Origin: Isoetes taiwanensis
Taxonomy: Eukaryota > Streptophyta > Lycopodiopsida > Isoetales > Isoetaceae
Length of the DNA stretch: 64,000 nt
Assembly: GCA_021234155.1 (NCBI GenBank)
Contig: JAJEKV010000081.1
Coordinates: 3,936,606 to 4,000,605 of the forward strand
Direction of reading: 5' to 3'
Of the stretch, positions 24,686 through 35,186 are shown piece by piece. The notes beneath the pieces were generated by a model. That model was not told the origin of the DNA, made no database searches, and was given only the letters and a program-made list of their open reading frames with translations. The position numbers and the translations under genes are program-made. The first letter of the stretch is position 1. Each line of letters opens with the position of its first letter.

Positions 24686-26116
24686 AGAATGGTAATCAGG
24701 TAGTGTATTTGGCTGTGAATTATAGAAAGATGCAAAAGTGTCCACTCCTTAAGGTTGGTTACATGTAGGCATAACCTTCACCACTATCATTGTACATGGT
24801 GGGTTTATATCTTGACTTTTAGGCATGGATTGGGCCCCCGGTTTTAACCGGGACGCCAATGTGATGCACACTTTTTTTGGGTGCCTGATCGGCTTTTTCT
24901 CCCCTGAACTTGTGGTCTGCACGCCGGCGTTTGTGGCCTGCACACATGAGCCAACTGCTAATCACATTTGAGACAATATTTTCTGAGATTGAGCCCTCTG
25001 ATGCATCCAAGGAAGCTCACACATGTGACATGCTCACATGCACGAAATGTGTGACTAGTGCGCTAATTATAACAGCATGCGCAAATAACTGCGTAATAAG
25101 AACTGCATTAATGCAGGTTCGAAACGAGCGAGCCTACGGATATTCGTGTATTGAACAGTTGAGATGCTTTTAATGAGGTAGTATGAAGTGATTTCTTTTC
25201 TCTCCTTTTTTAATCCTTCAAGAAACTAACACCACATAAGCTTAAGTAAAAACTAACTTATAATATTGCAATTCCATAGGCCACATAAATAAACAACTAA
25301 GCTAAATGCATAGTTTCAACCTAATTTCAAAATGCATTTTGGTTCGTGGTTTACTAGATTTGAAAAACAAAAAACATGGTAGCATTAAATACAAAAACAT
25401 GGAACTACTAAATTATCAACTAGTATTTCCACAATTTCTAGAAGTTCCATAGGGGAACCTCAAAAATTGCCATAGTGAATTGATTTAGTAGTTAATTTTA
25501 CAAGAAATTTATCGCGGCGGCCTTGCCCGACTTATCCCTGTAAGGGCGAATTTATATATCTTTAGAATGGTGTGAAATTTTTTCTTAAAGTGCAGTGCCT
25601 AATAAAGAATTTATGTGAGAACTTTCCTATATGTTCTATTGGCTCATGTATGTTGGATTTATGTGAGTATGAATTTGAGGACTAAGGGACTTGAACACTT
25701 GTTGCCTCATCATTTTGTGTCAATAGGATAGACGAGGGTTGAGCACATAGGTTTTGTTCGAGCATGGTCTCTCAAATAGGTCATTGTAGTTGATGAGAGA
25801 CAAACCTATAGACATTTTCCACCTATGAACACTTATAAATTTTGCTCCCTATACATTTCCCTCCCTTTTTTTGCTTTTCTTTCCTCTTAGATTTTGGTGA
25901 GGGTCCTTGGTTCAACTGCAACTTTTTATTAATAGGGATGTAATCACATATCACATATTTAGGAGTCGACCAATGGCATAAATAGAAATATTTGTAACTA
26001 TACCCACATGGTTGCTCACAATCTATATTTAGCTTAGCATTTTTGGCCCCCTCAAAATTTTCCCTTAAAAGTAACAATTCAATAATAAAAGAACCATAGA
26101 CTAATAAAATATGTAT

Positions 26117-26119
<3 letters not shown>
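24686..26119. other. 3' flank of the starch synthase-like gene and AT-rich spacer
   Basis: Contains the presumed 3' UTR and then AT-rich DNA. A small inverted repeat ccggttttaaccgg lies at 24839-24852. The distal part (from about 25500) ends in AATAAA (26103-26108) and a poly(A) run, so it is likely a retroposed sequence with unknown 5' limit. No coding domain seen. Confidence 0.45.

Positions 26120-26149
<30 letters not shown>
26120..26149 (+). repeat. 30-nt poly(A) tract preceded by AATAAA
   Basis: Thirty consecutive A residues, with AATAAA 12 nt upstream. This is the signature of a polyadenylated retroposed insertion on the plus strand. The parent element is not identified. Confidence 0.65.
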
Positions 26150-26150
<1 letters not shown>

Positions 26151-26859
26151 AATGCAATTCTAATTCATAACCTGAAAAAAGCAAATTTAATTATTTTTGC
26201 TAGTGGCACGGTAGACCCCGAATTGTTGAAACAATTTGAGTCATTTAATAATGGGCTAGATAAGTATTGGTGTAGAAGCCATATCACGAAAAATGAATTC
26301 ACCAAAACCCCATTTAGCTAGAGTAAAATGCTTTGGAAATTTCTATCCAGATGAAGGATTTTGTCTCTGTTTTGACATTTTCCAAGAAAAAATAGAATGG
26401 AAGATCTACAAGGCAGAGGGGTGCAATATCAGGTTTGTGTGTACTTGGAGCTATTGGCCTGAGAGCTCCGACTAAGTTAGAATGCCTCCCAGCTATATGC
26501 ACCTGCAGATGGTGGACTCAGGGAAATCGGCACTTGGCCATCTTGTCCATGCCATAGATAAAGCGTTTTAGGACCCATACAAATTTGCCATGTTGGAACA
26601 GGATATAGTGTTGCAGTCGCTCTGCATCGAAAACTAACTGTGGGGCTGTGGAGCAAAAATTCTGCTGGTGGTAAACCTGTAAATGCTGGTGATGCCAGTG
26701 CAACCTGATTGGCGATGCAACCTGGGAAAAACCGATGAAGAACTTGTGTTAGATACTATACCTAGCAAAGAAGAAAGAAGAGACAGAGAGAGAATCCTAT
26801 GCAGCTGTACACGAAGCCCAGACATCCAAAAAGCAGTAACTTCAACACATCAGGGCCTA

Positions 26860-27514
26860 CAATAGTGCTCTTGCCTTTTGCTTTCTTTGGCGCCAACATC
26901 GAGTAGTTTCAAGGCCACGTACCATATTGTTTCAAGATCCAAGGACAAACCTACCATAGAGTAGGTCTAGCTTATGTCGATGGTTCGCAAGCCTTAACAT
27001 ATACCCAGCTCTATATTCTAGATGCCGACTTTGCACATGAAACACGACCTCAAAACCCACAGAATGAAAATTGTGACAGCCAACTTCTGAAAGAACTGGA
27101 TGTCGAGCTATGCAATATCAGCCCCTATGCAGCAGCCCTCATGATGATGCATGATGTAGAGAAGCATGCACAACAATACGACGAAGGGGTGAGGGACATC
27201 AAGATGTACTTTAACACTGCTCGAAACCTGGACCTTAGGAGGTACAACCCAACATGCTCAAATGAAGTTGCAGTGACATTTGTCAATGCACACGGAGAGC
27301 CACCATTGGATAGGGACATCTGCATACACCAAAAGGGTGGCCGGCCTCAAGAAGATACCAATCACAAACCCAAACCTAGATCCCTTGGTTTATCCCATTC
27401 TCTTCCCCTTTGGTGACCAGGGCTGGAGGATAGGAATCAAGAAAGCAGAAACTTCTCCCACATCAACGTCTTCAAGGAAACATGAAAATGTGAGCATGCT
27501 TCAATTCTACAATT
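26860..27514 (+). pseudogene. Helitron replication protein (Rep/helicase), N-terminal fragment
   Basis: Plus-strand remnants match the region ahead of the Helitron Rep domain: PYCFKIQGQTYHRVG near 26925, YTQLYILDADFAHE near 27015, YAAALMMMHDVEKHA near 27130, ARNLDLRRYNP, then LVYPILFPFGDQGW near 27400 and VSMLQFYN ending at 27512. Several frameshifts are present. The reading frame is cut at 27514 by a 6.2 kb insertion and resumes at 33754. Helitron proteins are nuclear and drive rolling-circle transposition. Upstream sequence (26683-26865, with ERRDRERILCSC) may be more of the same protein but is less clear. Confidence 0.85.
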
Positions 27515-27750
27515 CCTAGGATGGGTCCTATGATAGGCATATACTGCGAACACGATCAAATGAAAAAACCATCAAGGGAGGGAGGGTGAGGGAAACTGAT
27601 AGGATAGAGAAGGAGGAGAAATCTAGCCCAAATGTAATGGGATGATAGAACAAATGAAGAGAGGTTTGAATAAATAGGAGGAGGACAAAGGGACGTCCCC
27701 ATCCAGGAATGTTCTGGTTCTATCACACAAGTCGCATAGAACCGGGCATT
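27515..27750. mobile_element. Short element X, tandem to element Y (shares both ends)
   Basis: Starts CCTAGGATGGGTCCTATG at 27515, right after host ...TACAATT. It ends with a diverged R repeat (27597-27747) plus ATT. Element Y then begins at 27751 with the same first 32 bases. X is therefore either a short, internally deleted relative lying head-to-tail with Y, or a terminal duplication of Y. The hairpin in its R copy has decayed to an 8-bp stem (27716-27723 with 27736-27743). Confidence 0.55.
27597..27747 (+). repeat. R repeat, copy 1 left
   Basis: About 150 bp, beginning tgataggatagagaagg, with an internal GGGACGTCCC palindrome and a decayed terminal hairpin. Noticeably diverged from the other three R copies. 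Confidence 0.8.
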
Positions 27751-30700
27751 CCTAGGATGGGTCCTATGATAGGCATATACTGGCCGATAGAAGAGGAACA
27801 AACTCAAAAAACTACTCAGCATGGAAACTGAAAGGAAGAGAGTATAAAGAAAGGGAGAAACGAGTCTACAAGGTCACTGGAAAAGAATGCATAGATAAGG
27901 CTGACGGCAATCAGAGTAAAACGAAGGAAGAGGAAACTAAGAAACAATGGAGGAAAAAAGGGGATAAAGAGAAGACAGAGACAAAGGAACAATGAAGAAG
28001 CGGAAAGAGCAAGTAATGCCGGAATGCAAACAATGGAATAAATAAAAATGAAGGAGAACATGATGGAGGAATGCTATGAGAGATGGAAACGGGAACATAA
28101 GAATGAAGAAGACAAAGGAAAAATGCAGTAAGAGATGAGGGAAGGAACTTATGGGACAACAGCAGACAGAGCCACGAACATGATGTCATCATCAAAGTAA
28201 CGATCTGAAATGACTAATGTCCAATAAATACTACACTAACAAAGATACTATAAAAGCAAACTATCCTAACTAGCAATAGAAAAAGAGCAAGAAAACAAAG
28301 AAACCAAAGAAGGAACCAATGTGACTAATATAGTAATAATGTCACTAGAGTTAAACGAAACAATAAGCTAAAGAAAATAAATTAAGGAAACAATGCAAAC
28401 ACTACCAAAATAGAGAAATGATATCAAAATGGAGCTACCGAGATAATGAGGAGTGTATAGCAAATGGAGCGCACCACACCCATAATGAAGCATGTAGAAT
28501 CTAATAAAAGCGATTGAAAATGTGGAATAAAGGGAGGAATGAGTCTACAAAGGTCACTGCAACAAAATAGAATGCACAAATGAAGCTGATGGGACACATG
28601 GAACAAGTGGAGTGAATTCACAAATAGAGACAACAAAAGATCAATGCGAAAGACATAGAAACAAACACCCAAGTGACCCAAGTGACCCAATATAAAACAC
28701 CTAGAAACAAACAAATCGGGACCGATGGACCGGAACAAATGGAGAAAAAAAGGCACCAAGTCTTTGGGAAAAAGGGAAAATATGGAAAAGAGATGAGCAA
28801 AGGAGGGAAAAAAGCACATTTAGATAATGAAGCAATGGCCAATGGATGGATTAGAATAGCAAAAACATGTCCAGGGAATACATAATAACTGGAATGATGA
28901 TATCAAGAAAAGAAACAGAACCTAGAGCAAAAGGACAACCTGGATAAACCGGGACTAAGCATAAAAATTTTAGAAGACTTGGCAAAAGGTGCACAACTCA
29001 CGAAAGCATAGAAAAGTTATGCAAAAGACCCGAAAGGAAAACAACGAAAAACAACGACACAAAAGAACTAGAGGTACCAACCACGAGTAAATGGCACAAA
29101 GGGCACCGCGAAACAAAAGTTAAATCTGAAGCAAATGACTAAATGTGGCATGCAAAAAGGATCAAAAGAACTTATGAAAGTATAAGGAAAAATGCCATAG
29201 GGACAATGGGTTAATGAAACAATGTCGGGAACAAGAACTTACCAAGCAAAAACACAAAACTAGAACCCATATGGCCAAATTGGAATAGTTGCACAACTGG
29301 CACCGAGACGAGAAAACTACTGGCGAAATGCTAGAGGTAACATCAGATGACCATACAAAGGTACGATGATTGGAACAACAAAACCACGAACAATATACAT
29401 GATATCCTATGCATGGATCAAAGATCAAATGAAACAAATGAGTTATAATGCTAAAAAAGAATTAGAGAAGCAGAAGGCATTAGCTAAAACCATATACGCA
29501 CATATACAAAAAGAGAAATAAGAGAACTGTGACAGTGGCAAAAAGGGGTAAAAGGGCAGAAATAACGAATAGGATTGAAAAACACAACGCATGTCGGAGA
29601 GTAAGAAGAACAATATTATCTAAGGTGACAAAAAGGGGCAACATGGAACAATAAAACAGAAGGAGTAACGGAAGTTGAGGAATCCATCGAAAAAACATGA
29701 AATAAAGGAAGACAAGAGACAATGGGGCTAAACATGCTCCTACCAGGCCAAACACCTCAAACATGAAAAGCCAAAAACGGTCGAGCAATGATTGTGAAAT
29801 CATGATGTAACGAGGAAAATAGAATGAGTGAAATTCAAAGAAACAAATCAATGTGCGCAAAAACGAACAATATTGAAAATACGAATCAAAACACACAAGA
29901 TACTTAAAGAAAGATAATTGTGCCAATACACACAAATAAACTAGATTACAAAATTGAGAAGTTATTCTAATATGCTTGCAAGAGCCAACTATGAAAACAA
30001 AGAGAATATGTGGCAAAGAAATCGACTATGACATCAAAGAGAATATGCTCGCAGAGAAATTAGGAAATAACTGATCTAAAAACCCATTGTAAACCTGCAT
30101 GCGAGAATATGGGATCAAAGAAAGCATGCTTGCAAACAAACCTGACTAAGGCTGCCAAAAACCTGAGAAATAAGACCTTTGTGTACACGCACAACAATGC
30201 TCCTAGATGATCCGTATGGAAAACCAAAGACGCTTCAAGAGGGTAAGTGAGAGAAATAGGAGGAACAAGGAGTGTGGATCACGAGATATTGCAAATGCAA
30301 ATCAAGAGAGATGGAGCAACCGGAGCATAGGGCAATAAAAATGAAAAGAGCAAATGACGCCTTAAACAAAGCAATCTAAAGCAACATAATGGGGACAAAT
30401 CGAACCAAACGTAATATGGAAGCCAGTGGAAAGGAGACCATTAGAAGCTAAGAAGAGAAGGAATTGAGACCTGGCTAACGCAACTGACGAAAGGGAGATG
30501 AAGTATGAACCAAAATGAAAGGACAGATGGCCCATAATGAAGCAAGCAAATAGACTAAAAAAGGACTGAGAGTAATAAAAATAGAAACAACTCATATAGG
30601 AATAGTAAACAAAAAGGTGAAAAAGTGATATAACTGAACTTGAGTGATGGAACCTAAGGAGCTAGATTGGGAGTATAAAGAACTAAGATGAACTTGAGCA

Positions 30701-31546
30701 ACTTGGGACAACCCATGGAGCAAACGTATGGAGAAGAGGCGATAATGAGACTAACGAAACTCCAACGACAAACAAAGTGACAAAGCAAAACAAGAAAAAT
30801 AGAGCAAAATGTGCAAACAAGATAAGGACAAGAAAACGAAAATCAAGAGGGCAAATGGAACCACAAAAAATGGACCATAGCTTGCAGTATCTAATAAACT
30901 TCCGAATGTCGACACTAAGAATCCACCACAAGGCACCGAAAAAGATCGGAGCCACGACATACATAAATGGATCATAAACAGAAACCTTGAACAATGCCCA
31001 AGAATGATAAAATAACTACAATGCAAAATGAGAAAACAAGGTGCAAGCACACAATAGATCAAAACATAAAAAAACCTTGAATATCGACAAAAATAACTGA
31101 AGGAAAAGAAGAAGTCGGTAAACGCAAAACGCATCCAACAAGAGCCAATGGAGCACGGGAAGTAACCTGACCATATAACGAATGGAACTTAAAGGAACAA
31201 GAACAATGTATCTAACCTGAAAACGAGGCATACGGAAACACTTGAAGCTGACAACGCATTAACATAGCCCACCAATTCAAGAGACAATTGGAATAGCAGG
31301 AACATGGCAAGATGAAAATAAAGGTAAAGGGATCAAAATACCTGTATTAAAATAGAGTTAGCAGAGCAGATGCCGATCCGTAAGGAACAAACAAATCCCA
31401 AGGCATTTAGCCAGAAAACATGTGAGAAACATACCTCTTTGTCACAAAAGAAAGCTATGCACAAAATCATCACAAGAAGACGGTCAAACCATAAGATGTA
31501 GAATGCGCATAAATAAGGACAGAACAGAGGTTGCATGCCAAATGTT

Positions 31547-31622
31547 AGCACAAGACCAGGCCAAATACATTATGAAAAAGCGGCAGCACAAGACCAGGCC
31601 AAATACACTATGAAAAAGCGGC
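31547..31622 (+). repeat. 38-bp tandem duplication
   Basis: Two adjacent copies starting at 31547 and 31585 (agcacaagaccaggccaaat...), differing by a single base. It lies inside element Y. Confidence 0.85.
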
Positions 31623-33604
31623 ATGAGCCTAAACTCCCAATATGATCACAATATGAGACATGCAATGTAAAGAAACAACCGATATCGAAGCCCCGATGTA
31701 ACAAGATACCAAAAAGCTACTATGCAAATTCAGTGCAACCCAAGCTATGTGCAATCTATGCAAAGCTCCGGCGAATACTAAGATCAATGCATAATCTTAC
31801 CAGCCTATGAACTAGGGCCACAGGAGTATGACAAAAGCGAAACAATCCGAACACTCAGCAATTAAATAGAGCAAAGCAGGAGAACCGTGATAATAAAAAG
31901 ACCAAGCCAAAGACATAAATGTTATGCCAACCAACCCCAAGAAAAAACAACAAGAAATTCTCCCCACGGCACCTCTGCGTTTACAAAATCACCACATATC
32001 GATCCAAACATGTAACCCCCAAACTTGAAACATCCCAAAAAAGACTCAGTTCACAACAGAAAGCAAGGGGCTAAGGTATATACGAGAAAAATGCGAAAAT
32101 GGATGCAAGGTCCCACATATGAGAAAAGAATGCATCAACTGTAGGCATAAAACAGCAAAAAATTTCAAACCAAAAAGAACTATAAAACGCAGACTCTACT
32201 ACCAGAAGAAGTTGAGCAAAATTCTCAAAGACCGATCAATAGACAATGAACAATTGTAAAAAATATACAAAAAGCCCCAAAATTTTAGGAGATGCAAGAA
32301 ATGTAACGTGAACCCATCTATTAAAATATATGAGCAATCATCATACCGCAACGCAAAGCCAGATGGACCGTTGTCATCGTCATTACAAAACAACCTCGAA
32401 TGTCAATCGATCCATTCTAGTTATGGTCAATATGAATCAAGTTGAGAAAAGATAAAGCCACTCTTATGAATACGGAAGCAATGAAATGAGGTGTAGTAAG
32501 GTCCAGGGAAAAGGTGGAAGACGAGCAACAGAACCAAGAACTTATCACAAAGAAATGGACAAGAGGACACCCGGTATCCCAATGTAAGAAGGAGGAGGGG
32601 AAACCGGCCCGGTATTCCCAAGAACCAGAACCACTTGACAAAAGGTGGATGCTCCTACGAAACGGTGAAGCATGAAGCCAACTTTGGCGATCGACCAACA
32701 AAAACCCCGTGAATTAGCTATCGAAAAAAAAACAACCGAAGAAAAGACAAACACCTCCCACGGATCCAATCAGCCGAGACAAATCCAAGAGGGGCAATCA
32801 CCGACTCCTTGAAATCCAAAAAGCTATGCAAGAAGGCAGGCTGTAAGACTAGTTGATTCGTAGTGGCAAGTCGCCAAGACAAGATGGTTCGCCCAACAAC
32901 AACCTCGAGAAGATCCGGGAAGAACAAATCGGATAGCTATGATCGAATATAAGTTACCAGCCCAAAGATGGTCGATCAAGGAGAAAAGCTCGATAGCATA
33001 CCGATCCAACCCGATTCAATACCGGCCAGCAATAGAGTGAATGTGGCTTGTGCACAGCCCGATCGTCCCTCAATCTAGACCGATAGGCAAAAACCTCAGC
33101 GATTTGGAATAACGGAACTTGATATGGCTAATCATGAGGTTAAGGGGCCACCACACAAGAACTGGGGCCAGAAAACGAAACATAAAAAAGTCATGGACGA
33201 AAATCAATCGGCAAAGAAAAACTAACCCGTGCACCAAAGCTATGAAGAAAACAAAGGCCAAAAGTTCAAATCGATAAAGAACAAAACCTCCTTTCTATGG
33301 CGGGTCCACAAAATTCATCGGACAAGTCTCGATCCATCCGACCAAATGGCTCCAGAGACATCCCGGCACCGCCCTTCAGCCCGCATCAAAGGTACGAACA
33401 TGCAAAAAAAAAAAGAACCCAATGCTAATCCAAAGACCAAATTGAAAGAACTGCATTCATGATCCGCAACGAACTAACTAAACCACACCGCCTTCAAGGA
33501 AGAGGGGAAAATGCTTTGCAAAACTAAGAGAAAAGGGAATAGATACAAGCCCTATCCTCGGACTAGAAGAAATCAAAATAGAGAATCATAGGAGAATAGG
33601 AAAC

Positions 33605-33750
33605 TGATAGGATAGAGAAGGAGGAGAAATCTAGCTCAAGAGAACGCCGATGATAGAACAATGAAGAGAGGCTGAATAAATAGGAGGAGTGCAAGGGACG
33701 TCCCCATCCAAGGAATCTCGGTTCTATTGCTGTCGCAATAGAACCGTGGC
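33605..33750 (+). repeat. R repeat, copy 1 right, with perfect 11-bp hairpin
   Basis: Begins tgataggatagag and ends GTGGC before ATT. Near the end, GGTTCTATTGC (33720-33730) and GCAATAGAACC (33735-33745) form a perfect 11-bp stem with a TGTC loop. The hairpin sits 5 nt from the element boundary. Confidence 0.85.
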
Positions 33751-33753
33751 ATT

Positions 33754-34480
33754 ACCGGCTGGCAATAAGGAGTCCACTGCTTTGTGCAGGCAAGCTAACA
33801 CAATTGTTGATGTCTACTCGAGAGTGGAGGCAAATGAACTAAACTGGATTAAGCAAAACTAAAGGAAGTTGCGGGTCGAGTTGTACCAAGGCCTTATTGA
33901 CTACATAGACCACGTGACAGAGCAAAGAGGCTTAAGATCCGGCAAGCTGGTCATCCTGCCTTCCTCACACATTGGCAGCCCGAGAGCAATGGAACAAAAC
34001 TACCAGGATTCGATGGCCTTGATCCGAAGATTTGGGAAAGCTGACCTCTTTGTAACATTTACATCCAATCCAAATGGGATAGAGATTCGACACAACCTAC
34101 TACCTAGACAACAGCCGCAAGATAGGCCAGATTTGGTTGTATGTGTATTCCACACAAAGCTCAAAGCGTTCTTTCACGACCTCTTCGAAAATGATATCTT
34201 GGACAAGGTGAAGGCGCACACTTACATGATAGAGTTTCAAAAATGAGGCTTGCCACACTGCCACCTTCTCATGATTCTCAAACAAGAAGACAAGATCCGA
34301 GATAGCGACGCCATTTGACAACATCACGAGTGCTGAGGTGCCAGGCCCAGAAAACCCCAACTTGCGACAGATCGTCATCAAGCATATGGTCCACGGCCCA
34401 TGCGGGGTCTCAACCCAAACGCACCTTGCATACAAGCCAAGGAAGGCAGCCCAATGAAGGAATGCACAAAAGGTTCGTAG
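33754..34480 (+). pseudogene. Helitron replication protein, continuation after the insertion
   Basis: The frame resumes at ACCGGCTGGCAATAAGG (Y-R-L-A-I-R), completing FYN|YRLAIR across the insertion. It continues with CAGKLTQ, VEANELNWI, RVELYQGLIDYIDHV, SSHIGSPRAMEQNYQD, ADLFVTFTSNP and, in another frame from 34246, GLPHCHLLMILKQED. These are Helitron-like N and Rep-region motifs; the Rep HUH and catalytic Tyr segment is near the GLPHCH block. It decays at about 34480. A 125-codon stretch (33869-34246) is still open. Confidence 0.88.
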
Positions 34481-34489
34481 GTTATGCAT

Positions 34490-34670
34490 TCTGTGTGTTG
34501 TTGGGCATAAGCTGGAAGTTTGTAGTTGTTTTAATTACAATGAAAAAAGTGTGCAGTAAGATTTTAGTATAACAAAATATCCAAAGATAGTAACAATGTC
34601 CAATGTTGCTGGGGATTAGTTGGAAACCTGTAAAGTTATGGAAACAATGAGAAGAGAGTGCAGTATTAAC
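34490..34670 (+). repeat. Diverged ~100-bp tandem duplication
   Basis: gttgttgggcataagctgga (34497 on) and gttgctggggattagttgga (about 34605 on) begin two similar segments. Both later contain acaatgaaaaaagtgtgcag-like sequence. Nothing coding is recognised. Confidence 0.55.
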
Positions 34671-34819
34671 TTTGCAGTTAAATTTTTATTGTTGACATCT
34701 TGAAAATTATCCATTGAAGAGGTAGTACATCATTAATCATAAGAGATCCAATGTTTTGCTTTTGTGGATATATGGTGAGTTAATGGGCTATTTCATTCTG
34801 TAGGATCTCTTTGTACACT

Positions 34820-35110
34820 ACATTTGGAGTGAACCTTCTATCGTCTTTGAGCAGAGCTCCTTATCTTGAGGTGTCTTGAATGTATACCTTCACTCCATGT
34901 TTTGTGGTGCACCTTGAGAATGCGACATAGAGCTGGCCGTGGGCAAAAACTGGCGTTGGTAAGTAGATGCCAACGGAGGTCATGGACTGGCCGTGTGACT
35001 TATTTATGCTCATTGAGAATGCGAGTCACAGGGGAGACTGCCTTCGCTTGGAGGGGAGGAGATCGCTGTCTGATGGCTCCACGGTTATCTTTGGTATGAG
35101 AACCCGTGTT
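34820..35110 (-). pseudogene. Helitron helicase C-terminal fragment, opposite orientation
   Basis: On the minus strand one frame reads [19 protein letters not shown], then [19 protein letters not shown] and [13 protein letters not shown] before a TAA. This is the conserved C-terminal (motif VI) end of PIF1-like Helitron helicases. It faces the plus-strand Helitron fragment at 26.9-34.5 kb, so it is either a separate Helitron or an inverted piece. Upstream codons contain small frameshifts. Confidence 0.85.
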
Positions 35111-35186
35111 CCAAACCAAAGGAATACATCAGACAATTGAAAAGATGGTCAAGTATTGGACTCCGAACCTGATGAGTTAGCAATGA

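Larger units (their letters stand above)
27751..33753. mobile_element. Non-coding purine-biased 6-kb element Y, copy 1
   Basis: Begins CCTAGGATGGGTCC and ends with R (33605-33750), then ATT and the resumed Helitron frame ACCGGCTGG. The plus strand is strongly A/G-rich throughout. Long minus-strand open frames (up to 178 codons) translate into F/L/S/C-rich sequence and are best explained by base composition, because stop triplets are rare on a pyrimidine-rich strand. No RT, integrase, transposase or Rep motif found. The first 1.7 kb closely matches 45.93-47.44 kb (copy 2); the remainder does not. Element class unresolved: LTR-like, Helitron-like and target-primed models are each partly supported. 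Confidence 0.65.

Noticed and set aside
25823-26152. 109-codon minus-strand ORF starting with a poly-Phe run
   Set aside because: The Phe run is simply the complement of the poly(A) tract at 26120-26149.
28424-30016. Multi-pass membrane proteins on the minus strand of element Y
   Set aside because: The F/L/S/C-rich frames follow the pyrimidine bias of that strand, occur in overlapping frames, and are not preserved between the two copies.
27597-33750. Straightforward LTR retrotransposon with 150-bp LTRs
   Set aside because: The left R is not at the left end of either copy, no primer-binding site follows it, and no gag/pol motif is present. Kept only as one of several models.
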